A stretch of DNA of 64,000 nucleotides from JAKFDK01 sp036676195 (lineage in GTDB: Bacteria; Bacillota; Sulfobacillia; Symbiobacteriales; ZC4RG38). Where the stretch lies: positions 57,434-121,433 of the forward strand of contig JAKFDK010000056.1 in the NCBI GenBank assembly GCA_036676195.1, given 5' to 3'. Both the position numbers and the translations under genes were made by a program. Positions 54,601 to 61,192 of the stretch are shown in pieces. The notes below the pieces were generated by a model. It was given only the letters and a program-made list of their open reading frames with translations. It ran no database searches and was not told the DNA's origin. Each line of letters opens with the position of its first letter. Position 1 is the stretch's first letter.

Positions 54601-57600
54601 CCCGTGACCTCGAACCGGGCCTTTTGCTCCGGCCAGTCTTTTGCCCTGAACCCGAGCTGGTACCAGCCCTCGTTCAGGCCGCTGCGAATCTGGAAGCGGG
54701 CACGTTGCACGTTGTTGTACAGGAATGCCTGTACCGTGCCGGACACGATTCCGTCTGTGACTTCGCCCATGCTGTCGTACAGCACCACCTCGATGGTGTT
54801 GTCGACATCGTTCGGGTGGGCAAAGTTCCAGGCTTCCATCTCAGTCGAGTAAAGGAAGTCCTGAACCACCTGAGTCCGGCTCAGCGCCAGCGGGGGGTTG
54901 ACCCGCAGGTTGGCCGTCTGGTCCGCCAGGCCCGAAGACTTGAAGATAACCTGGTAATCGCCGCTCGGCAGGTTATCCTTGGCCCGGAAGGACACTTCCG
55001 GCGCCCACTCCTGGCTGTCGTTATAAAGCTTTACGGTAACGCTGTCGGCAACAATGCCGTCCGGTACGCCGTATAGCAGTACCGTTACCGGCTGAGCGAG
55101 GCTCCCCGAGGCAAAGCCCATGGCCCGCACCTGGTCCATGAAGCCCTCGGTCAGCTCGCTCGGCGCCAGCGCGACGGGGGATTGCCCACCGCCGGAGGTG
55201 TCGGCTTCCACCGTCAGCGTGGCTGCTGCCGTCTGCTTCGTGTTATCACCCAGGCGTACCTTCACCAGGTACGTCCCCGGAGGCAGGGTCTGTGCATCCG
55301 GCACGGTGAACTTCACGGACATGTCGCCGTCCACTTCGGCGACTGTCAGATTATTCGCCGTGAAGGCAGGTCCCGTGCTATCCCCTTCGGCGAACAGCTC
55401 GACTGTGACTTCGTCACTCACCGATACGTCGGCAATGCTGCCGACGGTGACCTCGTCACCGGCCTTGGCCGTGGTCGGGTGCACGGTCGGACCTTGGTTC
55501 AGGAAGCCGTCCAGAACTTCGAACGACGCCTCCTGCACGACCTGACCCGGCGTGCGGAACGTTACCTTATATATGCCGGGGCCGGAGAGGGGCTCGACCT
55601 GGAATTTCACGACCTTCCCGTCGCCATCCGGCTCCACCTGGATGCCGGAAATCCCGTTATATACCTCATACTCCCCGAAGGTATCCACCTTCAGGAGAGC
55701 AGCCGAGATATTGTCGTTGGTCAGCAGATCCTGATGCGCCAGGCCACGGGCCTCCATGGCGATCTTCTGGTAATTGTACGTGACCTGGGTCAGGTTCAGA
55801 GTGGGCGGGTTATTCACCAAGAACGGTGACGTCCATTCTGAACCATTGGTGAAGCGGAACTTCACCTGGTAATCGCCGGGATCAAGGTTGGACTTGACCT
55901 TGAAGTTGACGCCGACCGGCACTTGTTCATTCGATACGACAATGCCGGCATCAGCGGTACCCTGCTCGACCATGTCGCCGCCGGCGTACAGCCATGCTGT
56001 CACCGTTGCATCGTTGCCCATGGCCTCCGGGGCAAAGCCGCTGGCAAAAACCAGACCAGCGTAACCCCTGGATACCTCCGCCGGGTCCAGGGTGACTGAA
56101 GGCTGAGTCTGCGGCAACACCACCTGCAGCTTGCTGGCGGCCTCCTGCTCTTCGCCGCCAGACAGGCGCACCTTCACCCCGTAATCGCCCGCAGATACCT
56201 GCGGTACAGAGAACACGACCGAAGCATCGGTGACCTGGTAGTCGCCGACCACGATTTCACCCGCGGTGCCGTAGAGCAGCACCTGCACCGAGTCGTCGTT
56301 GCTCACGTTGGCAATGCCGCTGACCGTGACCTGATCACCGGGCTTTGCCTGGGTCTTGCTGAGATTCAATTCCACCGGCTCGCCGCCGCCGGTGGCGGCA
56401 TTCACCGTCAGGTCGGCGGTCTGCGCCAGCCGTTTGGCCGGCTTGACCTCCACCTGGTAAGTGTCGGGCGGCACAGTTTCGCTCAGGCTGAAGGTGATCT
56501 CACCATTTCCAACCTGGATACTCTGCGCCGGAATGCCGTCCTGCCACAGGTTGCCTTCCTTATATAGCAGCACGGTGAAGCCCTCAGCGAGGTCGGCACT
56601 CGTGAACCCGGAGACACGAATAGTCTCCTGGGTCCCGGCCGTCACCTGGTTCGGACTCAGGCTCATGAACTCCTGGACCTGCGCCACCGTGAACTGACCC
56701 TGCTGGGTCAGACCGCCGGTGCGGGAAATGGTCAGGTGATAGTTCCCCACCGGCAGGCCAGATTCAACGTCGAAGGTAAGGGTCCTGACGTTGCCGTTCT
56801 GCGCGTCATCGAAGATGCTGGCCACGGTAACGTCAAGGTAACCATCCATCGATTCCTGGGCGCCATCCTTGTCCAGGTGAATCGAAAGATCGCCAAGGCT
56901 CAGGGTTTCTACGTCTGCAAACCCCGTCACTTTCATTTCCGTCAGGTCATAATCGGCGTGCAACTGATTCGGGTTGACCGCCAGACCTGGCAGGGAGAAC
57001 ACGGTGAACTGGGCCGTGTGCTCAGCCATGCCCGGCTGCCAAAACTTCAGCACGTAGCCGCCGGCCGGTAGCTCACCATTGACAGTGGTATTCACCACCG
57101 GACCCTTCTGCGGGTCGAGCACGGGGTAGCCAGAGGCCGTTACCCCCGCAACCGTCTGGGTACCGTCCGAATGATATAGCAGCACCGTAACCTGACCGGC
57201 CTCGGCGCCGGTGGTCAGGCCATTAAAGCCCTTGGCAGTCAGGTGGATCTCGCCGATATAGCCCTCGTAGACCTTGCCGGGCATGTCCAGGCTTAATGCA
57301 CCCGCCGCGGGTGGGTCTTCCGGCTGGGGTGGGTCTTCGGGCGGAGCCTGCTCCACCACCAGAGTGCCCGTTTGCTCAGGCTGGTTCCAGCGGGTAATGG
57401 TCAGCTTGTAAGTGCCGGCCGTCAGGCCGGGAACCACCTCAATGCTGACCGTCTTGACGTTGTTGTTCTGTTCGTCCGAGAACGCATTCTTGCTGTTGCC
57501 GTCAAGGTACTGGTCCATGGACACGCCATCGCGGTCAAGCGACACGTTCACATCGCTGCCATCGATGATGGCGTCCGGATTCACAAAACCGGTGACTTTG

Positions 57601-58391
57601 ATGAGGGTCTTGCTGTAACCCTCCACCAGCGTGCCCGGAGTCGTCACCGTCAGGCCGGGCGCCTTGACGACATCAAAATTAACCGTATGCTCATTCATGC
57701 CCGCCTGATTGAACTTGAGCTGATACCCACCGACAGGCAGGTCGGGGCCAAGGTTAACTTCAACCTCACCCTCATCGCCCATGAGAATAAAGCCGCCGGT
57801 GGATATATTGTCCACTCGGGTATCATCTGATCGGCGGAAAACCTCCACCCTGATGGTACCATCAGGGTCCAAACCCGCGAATCCACTGGCGAAAAGGCGC
57901 TGGTAACTATACCCTTCGTACACCGTTGCCGGCGCAAGGGTTAGTGTCCCTGCAGACGGCGGCGGCGGTGCGAGAACCTTGAACGGCACCATGACCGGGT
58001 TCATCCCCGGTGCCATGATTTCAAAATGATAGGAACCAGCCGTAAGATCACCCTTGACCAGGTCAAAGGAAACTTCCGGTTGGTCGTTGGCACCGTACAA
58101 CAAAGTTGCCACAGTGACAGCGCCTGACACCGCCTCCGGTGGTGTCTGCGCGTCATCGTAGAGCATGACCGTAACCGGCTCCGTAATACTTCCCGGTGCA
58201 AAACCTGTAGCCTTGATCTCCAGGGGCGTAGTATAGCCCCCCTGGGTCACTTCCGGCACGCTTAACTGCACCTGCGGTTGCGTAGCCAGGGCAGCGGCAG
58301 GGAATACTCCCTGTAATGCCATCAGCAGCGCAATGACGACAGAAAGACCCCTTTGCCTCAAGCGCGACCGATACCTTCGGTCTACGATCAT
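48684..58391 (-). CDS. Giant secreted repeat protein (3235 aa) with alternating A/B modules
   Basis: Start ATG 58391, eight bases after GGAGGG. A basic N-terminus and hydrophobic stretch (LSVVIALLMALQGVFPAAALA) form a signal peptide. Residues about 36-1690: roughly sixteen IPT-like modules (EGY...VTGF ... V-x-LY ... G-x-Y-x-V-x-F). Residues about 1690-3235: eight alternating pairs of ~75-aa modules plus a final A module. A modules carry LQVRPADARPDEWxKS; B modules carry AWVTIKPDDGxG and GxYHVVEIGN. Their carboxypeptidase-regulatory/prealbumin-like look is my inference. There is no SLH or LPXTG, so its attachment is unknown. Three other ORF-free strands support a single gene here. Confidence 0.9.
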   Translation of the reverse strand: MIVDRRYRSRLRQRGLSVVIALLMALQGVFPAAALATQPQVQLSVPEVTQGGYTTPLEIKATGFAPGSITEPVTVMLYDDAQTPPEAVSGAVTVATLLYGANDQPEVSFDLVKGDLTAGSYHFEIMAPGMNPVMVPFKVLAPPPPSAGTLTLAPATVYEGYSYQRLFASGFAGLDPDGTIRVEVFRRSDDTRVDNISTGGFILMGDEGEVEVNLGPDLPVGGYQLKFNQAGMNEHTVNFDVVKAPGLTVTTPGTLVEGYSKTLIKVTGFVNPDAIIDGSDVNVSLDRDGVSMDQYLDGNSKNAFSDEQNNNVKTVSIEVVPGLTAGTYKLTITRWNQPEQTGTLVVEQAPPEDPPQPEDPPAAGALSLDMPGKVYEGYIGEIHLTAKGFNGLTTGAEAGQVTVLLYHSDGTQTVAGVTASGYPVLDPQKGPVVNTTVNGELPAGGYVLKFWQPGMAEHTAQFTVFSLPGLAVNPNQLHADYDLTEMKVTGFADVETLSLGDLSIHLDKDGAQESMDGYLDVTVASIFDDAQNGNVRTLTFDVESGLPVGNYHLTISRTGGLTQQGQFTVAQVQEFMSLSPNQVTAGTQETIRVSGFTSADLAEGFTVLLYKEGNLWQDGIPAQSIQVGNGEITFSLSETVPPDTYQVEVKPAKRLAQTADLTVNAATGGGEPVELNLSKTQAKPGDQVTVSGIANVSNDDSVQVLLYGTAGEIVVGDYQVTDASVVFSVPQVSAGDYGVKVRLSGGEEQEAASKLQVVLPQTQPSVTLDPAEVSRGYAGLVFASGFAPEAMGNDATVTAWLYAGGDMVEQGTADAGIVVSNEQVPVGVNFKVKSNLDPGDYQVKFRFTNGSEWTSPFLVNNPPTLNLTQVTYNYQKIAMEARGLAHQDLLTNDNISAALLKVDTFGEYEVYNGISGIQVEPDGDGKVVKFQVEPLSGPGIYKVTFRTPGQVVQEASFEVLDGFLNQGPTVHPTTAKAGDEVTVGSIADVSVSDEVTVELFAEGDSTGPAFTANNLTVAEVDGDMSVKFTVPDAQTLPPGTYLVKVRLGDNTKQTAAATLTVEADTSGGGQSPVALAPSELTEGFMDQVRAMGFASGSLAQPVTVLLYGVPDGIVADSVTVKLYNDSQEWAPEVSFRAKDNLPSGDYQVIFKSSGLADQTANLRVNPPLALSRTQVVQDFLYSTEMEAWNFAHPNDVDNTIEVVLYDSMGEVTDGIVSGTVQAFLYNNVQRARFQIRSGLNEGWYQLGFRAKDWPEQKARFEVTGGNQTPTGLQINPTDVTAGYDTPLTLTLRGLNEPVAVNDNVSVYLNGPKESLDKVNRSWTDRLVQQDTMGSKYVAVQINEQLAPGAYDITVQRSGQPEQKTVFKVAGQQEPSQIKLEPQQLPYPLTQDTEVMARGFANPDALDSSVTVLLYGGGPDHTQFDYIAGTPVSELLYGKRVVRFTVDADIPQGMYDVVFQPANSEAEGEHAQLQVGTTGGGQQHQLMVNPNQLAPDYGNQTIKVSGFLDQSAIDTTVSVMLYGPDDVSANSSISNVTYVPDTGEGKSVTFMLYAGLPSGQYEIIVQPGAPEATPEQGQLTIGSPGGGQPGPGGLFIDPASKDEGYEGQITVTAVGFANQEAFEQNTTTVELRQYDQLVPDSVVPGSVEVSTGEHGKVITFKLVNGLHKGRYQVVFRGSNDVKESKGFEIKGIVNVVITVKDAGDKPAQGHLQIRPKDARPDEWDKTIQEDTDSQGVARLSLDPGVTYILVDVGYKDGVFQLGEEFTVLPGEQLNLAVSLATNVEATVYDANGDLVVHKHVAILPDDGSGHPVQDFSRMASGETNDQGVLKLKLKPGHYHVVGMGDETGHTTTDIPFEVTEADGFTGELRMPAANVKVFLLSTGTNGPRGVPMATVHLRPAVVTEGDYSQDKWGITDTDGMAGFQLPAGTNWIVVEVDSGNGPVRQDLTFTVPADGDPALDITISMDSNVALTLLNEDGDALADSFVNIKADNNGEPDYYSPGKEFFGQTDENGLVNLNLKPGTYWVVEINNPDRHIRTKLSFTVTDTGYTGTLQLASTNVRITVTNGTVPVERAMIQIRPAGASPDDWQNSIGVQTDTAGVARLNLPPGDYVIWDVGTSEGVTMVKRPFSVPTTGMAEPIEISLATNLRSEVRDEEGDLMVDSWVTIKPDNGSGKPENTWDHVVGGGTGLNGILSLNLEPGNYHVVEIGNRYRHIATDIPFTVDAATGYTGVLQVPSANVKITVVKNGNPVGWAMLQIRPANARPEEWDKSVWVNTDSSGVARLNLTAGARYILVDIGTPDGVVPIKKEFTVPKLDLVISLATNVQATILDEAGNPMPFSWVQVKPDKDGQPDEGWERAVGAGTNAVGVLNLNLDAGTYWVTEIGNPQRYVRTKLSFTVNADTGFQGNLQLPTPNVQISVTKSGNPVGRAMLQVRPADARPDEWQKSVMAQTDANGVARLDLTAGTRYLLWDIGTPEGVTQVKREFTTPAVGQPTLALNVSLDTNVQAPVRDEAGNLMTYAWVTIKPDDGTGQAENNWDHVVGGGTGANGVLNLNLSPGRYHVVEIGNPNKHIRTDIPFTVTEGDVYNTTLQVPAANVVITVTGEGNAAVSRAWLQVRPASARPDEWDKSVWAETDNTGVAKLNLTAGARYVLIDVGTRDGVTPVRKEFTVPAAGQPALDLPVSLATNVRAVVKDEAGNRMLRAWVTIKPDDGDGNPESGWEHVIGAGTSEAGGVLSLNLSPGVYHVIEIGNPQQHIRTDIKFEVTDNGYTDDLQVPSANVVITVTGQNGAELSRAWLQVRPADARPDEWQKAIWAETDGNGVAKLRLTDGVRYVLVDIGSPAGVTPIRREFTAPEPDMRVSLANNVQLTLTAEDGVTTLGDAWVTIKPDDGNGKPQADWAQAVSGRTNGSGLLSLSLAAGDFHVVEIGTQQRHIRTDIPFTVDALTGFTGTKSLPSPNVNVMVTDANGQALGHANVQVRPADARPDEHDKAIWAETDDTGVARLTLTAATEYVLVDVGAPDGIHPQMQAFTAPANGAPVLTIDVALANNVTLTLLDQDGITPIANARLRIRPKAEEGNQVADWGRSLHGTTDGSGVLTMSMPPATYEVVEVATNNRRIKTLLEFTVDADTGFNGSVQLPAANTTGVVRDPVADVVIPYARVAVAPLGTDANDFRLVTWFEADVNGRVEMVLSEGDYQILDVDTNDGWYHLETPVLFTVPTNGTDIDIPLSGLFGP
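48700..53330. repeat. Eight A/B module pairs (coding tandem repeat, period ~0.45-0.6 kb)
   Basis: DNA encoding alternating modules. Central copies (about 49.3-52.2 kb) are much alike at nucleotide level, for example recurrent tracts encoding RPADARPDEW and VTIKPDDG. The outer copies are more diverged, which suggests that the array grew by internal duplication. Confidence 0.85.
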
Positions 58392-58721
58392 TCGGGCGAC
58401 CCTCCTTTTAGCGGGTAAGGGAATTCTGGATGAAGGGCAGACGATTCCCGTGGGCGTTGGCTAGATGCCGCTGCTGCATCACATACTAGAAACAGTTAGC
58501 ACCCCCATCGACATCCATTAGTGCAAAATTACCCTAATAAATAGGTAAGCCTATGCATAGTTTTTACTTCAAGGATGCCAGCCATGTTCCTGCTGATTAT
58601 TTGGCCCAACAACTTTTATAGCTAATTTTTATCGCAGCTAATATCTACGTACTATTAGACAGCCTGTCCTACCGGCACCGGCACGGGTCCGCCCACCCCG
58701 CTCGGTGGCGCCGTCACCATC
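58392..58721 (-). promoter_or_regulatory. AT-rich upstream region of the giant protein gene, at the right end of element 2
   Basis: About 330 bp without a gene. The part 58500-58660 is strikingly AT-rich for this genome, with tracts such as TTTTTACTTC and ATAAATAGG, and probably holds the promoter of the 3235-aa gene and recombinase-binding arms of the attachment site. I cannot assign a specific promoter or riboswitch. Confidence 0.4.
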
Positions 58722-58734
58722 ATCAGGATGATGC
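58722..58734. repeat. Right 13-bp attachment repeat of element 2
   Basis: ATCAGGATGATGC, identical to 32904-32916. With its inner neighbours it forms a perfect palindrome, CATCATC-AG-GATGATG, centred on the dinucleotide AG, which is where a serine integrase would cut. Confidence 0.85.
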
Positions 58735-58808
58735 GGTCCTTCAGCGCCTCGTTCTTCTTGTTGTTCACAAAGGCGTTGTACTCGTTCTCGTTGGTATGAG
58801 TGACCAAA
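58722..58808 (-). pseudogene. prkA: prkA, short upstream segment of a split gene (~29 residues)
   Basis: The minus frame reads ILVTHTNENEYNAFVNNK then KNEALKDRIIL, matching the PrkA stretch just before IKVPYNLR (family form: LAHTNExEYxxFxNNxKNEAxxDRI). After the 13-bp repeat the frame runs into element 2 (MMVTAPPSG). Upstream, similarity stops near 58808, directly at the nfnB terminator hairpin. The first ~280 residues of PrkA, including Walker A, are nowhere in the window. Confidence 0.85.
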
Positions 58809-58814
58809 ATGCGC

Positions 58815-58840
58815 AGCCCCCGGGCCAAAACCCGGGGGCT
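58815..58840 (-). terminator. Terminator hairpin downstream of nfnB
   Basis: Stem AGCCCCCGGG / CCCGGGGGCT with a 6-nt loop. The expected U tract after it on the minus strand is replaced by GCGCATTTTGG, exactly where prkA-like sequence starts. This hints that the junction cut close behind the hairpin. Confidence 0.75.
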
Positions 58841-58861
58841 GTCGTTATGCCGAATCATCCG

Positions 58862-60292
58862 CTACAGTGCGGCCGTCAGGGTGGCCTCCGCCCGCCCCCG
58901 CTCCTGCACGTACTCATGAATCGCGCGGGCCGCCTTCTGCCCGGCGCCCATCGCCAGAATCACGGTGGCGGCGCCGGTCACCACATCGCCGCCGGCGAAC
59001 ACCCCCGGCCGGCTGGTGGCACCCGTCTCGGCATCAGCCACCACGCAGCCCCGCCGGTCGGTCTGCAGCCCCGGCGTGGCCCGCAGCAGAATCGGATTCG
59101 GGGTCGTACCCAGGGCCAGAATCACCGTATCCACCGGCAGCACAAACTCCGATCCCGCCACCGCCACCGGAGTGCGGCGGCCGGATTCGTCCGGCGCGCC
59201 CAGCTCCATGCGCACACACTCCAGCCCGTTCACCCAGCCGTCGTCCCCGCCCAGCATGCGCACCGGGTTGGTCAGCCAGTGGAACTGAATGCCCTCCTCC
59301 ACCGCATGCTCGTACTCCTCGGCGCGGGCGGTCATTTCATGCTCGGTGCGGCGGTATACAATCATCGCCTGCTCCGCCCCCACCCGCAGGGCGGTACGGA
59401 CGGCATCCATGGCGGTGTTGCCCGCCCCGATCACCGCCACCCGCTTCCCGATGCGCAGCGGCGTGTCGTACTCAGGGAAGCGGTAAGCCCGCAGCAGGTT
59501 CACCCGGGTCAGGAACTCGTTAGCCGAATAGATGCCGCCCAGATTTTCGCCGGGGATCTGCATAAAACGGGGCAGCCCGGCGCCGGTGGCAATGAAGACA
59601 GCACTGTAGCCCATGTGGTCCAGCAGGTCGTCCACCGTAAAGGTCCGGCCCACCAGCACGTTATAGCGGAACTCTACCCCCATGGCTTCCAGCCGCTGCA
59701 CATCGGCCGCCACAATCGCCTTGGGCAGACGGAACTCGGGAATGCCGTACATGAGCACGCCGCCGGCGGCATGCAGGGCTTCAAACACCGTCACCGGATA
59801 GCCCAGCGCCGCCAGGTCGCCGGCACAGGTCAGGCCGGCCGGTCCGGCGCCAACCACGGCAATCCTCGCCTCCCGCCGGGGTGGCAGATCAGTCTGCACC
59901 CAGCCGTTGGCCCGCTCCCAGTCGGCCACGAACCGTTCCAGGCGGCCAATGGCCACCGGGTGGCGACCGGTGCGGTTCAGCACACACTGAATCTCACACT
60001 GCTCCTCCTGCGGGCAGACCCGGCCGCAGATGGCGGGCAGGCGGTTAATCTCCTTCATGCGCCGGATCGAGTCCTCCACCCGGCCATCGGCCAGCAGGCC
60101 GATGAAATCCCGCACCGGCACCTGTACCGGACACCCCCGCTCACACAGGGGGTCCGGGCACTGCAGGCAGCGGGTCGCCTCGTGCATGGCCACATCCAGC
60201 GAGTAGCCCAGTGGCACCTCGTCAAAGTGCGCCACCCGCAGCGCCGCCGCCAGGGTCGGCATCCCTTGCTTGTCGCGGTCGATCATCGCCAT
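58862..60292 (-). CDS. nfnB: NfnB / glutamate synthase small-subunit-like flavoprotein
   Basis: 476 aa. The N-terminal Fe-S region has CLQCPDPLCERGCPV and ICGRVCPQEEQCEIQC. An FAD site VVGAGPAGLTCAGDLA (about residue 155), an NADPH site VIGAGNTAMDAVRTALR (about 290) and a terminal FAD contact VFAGGDVVTGAATVILAMG follow. Sequence alone is shared by GltD and NfnB. The adjacent ferredoxin-NADP-reductase-like gene identifies the NfnAB pair, which couples NADH and reduced ferredoxin to NADP reduction by electron bifurcation. Confidence 0.88.
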   Translation of the reverse strand: MAMIDRDKQGMPTLAAALRVAHFDEVPLGYSLDVAMHEATRCLQCPDPLCERGCPVQVPVRDFIGLLADGRVEDSIRRMKEINRLPAICGRVCPQEEQCEIQCVLNRTGRHPVAIGRLERFVADWERANGWVQTDLPPRREARIAVVGAGPAGLTCAGDLAALGYPVTVFEALHAAGGVLMYGIPEFRLPKAIVAADVQRLEAMGVEFRYNVLVGRTFTVDDLLDHMGYSAVFIATGAGLPRFMQIPGENLGGIYSANEFLTRVNLLRAYRFPEYDTPLRIGKRVAVIGAGNTAMDAVRTALRVGAEQAMIVYRRTEHEMTARAEEYEHAVEEGIQFHWLTNPVRMLGGDDGWVNGLECVRMELGAPDESGRRTPVAVAGSEFVLPVDTVILALGTTPNPILLRATPGLQTDRRGCVVADAETGATSRPGVFAGGDVVTGAATVILAMGAGQKAARAIHEYVQERGRAEATLTAAL

Positions 60293-60317
60293 GGCAGTTC
60301 GTTGTCCCCTTCCGGAA

Positions 60318-61169
60318 TCAGGCTACAGTGGTGCGGTTGGCCGAGGTTTCGGCCACGAACCGCTCCAGGGCCTGGCGTTCTTCGTTGTGGTACACCTTGG
60401 TCCGCCGGGCGACCTCGGCAAAGTCCACCCTGTGGGCGTCAAAGAACGGCCCGTCCACGCAGGCAAAGAAGTTGTCGCCGCCCACCCGCACCCGGCAGGC
60501 CCCGCACATGCCGCTGCCGTCGAGCATGATCGGGTCCATCGAGGCCAGGGTGTGAATGTCATAAGGCCGGGTCACCTCGGCCACCGCCCGCATCATCGGC
60601 ATCGGCCCGATCGCCAGGACCAGGTCGTAGCCGTCGGTCTGGATCTTCTGCTCAAGCAGGCCGGTGACCAGCCCCTTGTAGCCCAGCGAGCCGTCGTCGG
60701 TACAGGGCAGGAAGCGGTCCACCACCGCCCCGACCTCCGCGCTGAGAATCAGCAGTTCCCCGGTGCGGGCGCCCACAATGGCGTCTGTCTGCACCCCGGG
60801 CCGTCTGGCCAGCTCCCTGGCGATGGTCAGGATGGCGGCGGTGCCGAAGCCGCCGCCCACCAGAGCCACCCGACCCTGGTCCGGCAGGGCCACCGGCGAA
60901 CCCAGCGGGCCGGCAAAATCGTGCAGGGCGTCGCCCTCCCCGTGCTGGGCCAGCCAGCGGGTGGTCTTGCCAACCTCCTGCACCACAATGGTCACGGTAC
61001 CCATCTCGCGGTCAAAATCCGTGATGGTAACCGGAATGCGCTCCCCGGTGTCGCCCACCCGTACAATCACAAACTGGCCCGGCCGCGCCGCCCGCGCCAC
61101 CAGCGGGGCATCAATCACGTACAGCGCCGTCACCGGCGTCAAGGCACGCTTCTTGACAATGCGGTACAT
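60318..61169 (-). CDS. nfnA: NfnA / sulfide dehydrogenase-like subunit
   Basis: 283 aa. FAD-binding RPGQFVIVRV and ERIPVTI, then NAD-binding VALVGGGFGTAAILTIAREL, are as in dihydroorotate-dehydrogenase electron-transfer subunits. The C-terminal CGACRVRVGGDNFFACVDGP provides a 2Fe-2S ligand set (C-x2-C ... C). It precedes nfnB by 25 nt and is probably co-transcribed. Confidence 0.88.
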   Translation of the reverse strand: MYRIVKKRALTPVTALYVIDAPLVARAARPGQFVIVRVGDTGERIPVTITDFDREMGTVTIVVQEVGKTTRWLAQHGEGDALHDFAGPLGSPVALPDQGRVALVGGGFGTAAILTIARELARRPGVQTDAIVGARTGELLILSAEVGAVVDRFLPCTDDGSLGYKGLVTGLLEQKIQTDGYDLVLAIGPMPMMRAVAEVTRPYDIHTLASMDPIMLDGSGMCGACRVRVGGDNFFACVDGPFFDAHRVDFAEVARRTKVYHNEERQALERFVAETSANRTTVA

Positions 61170-61192
61170 CTGGCGATTCCTCCCCCCGGTGA

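Larger units (their letters stand above)
32904..58734. mobile_element. Element 2: 25.8-kb intervening element inside prkA
   Basis: It is bounded by a perfect 13-bp direct repeat ATCAGGATGATGC (32904-32916 and 58722-58734). Each copy sits at the point where a prkA fragment turns into foreign sequence, and deleting one repeat plus the interior restores ...KDRIILIKVPYNL... in frame. Cargo: a substrate-binding protein, frameshifted hyuB/hyuA, an SDR, a large serine recombinase, and two giant surface proteins. The recombinase is internal rather than at the edge, so later acquisition of cargo on both sides is likely. Confidence 0.85.

Noticed and set aside
43030..58300. Periodic repeats considered as a CRISPR array or mobile repeats
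   Set aside because: They are diverged coding repeats of surface-protein domains with a multiple-of-three period.
58392..58721. Possible c-di-GMP riboswitch before the 3235-aa adhesin
   Set aside because: No recognisable GEMM core such as the conserved tetraloop-receptor pattern; only AT-richness can be claimed.
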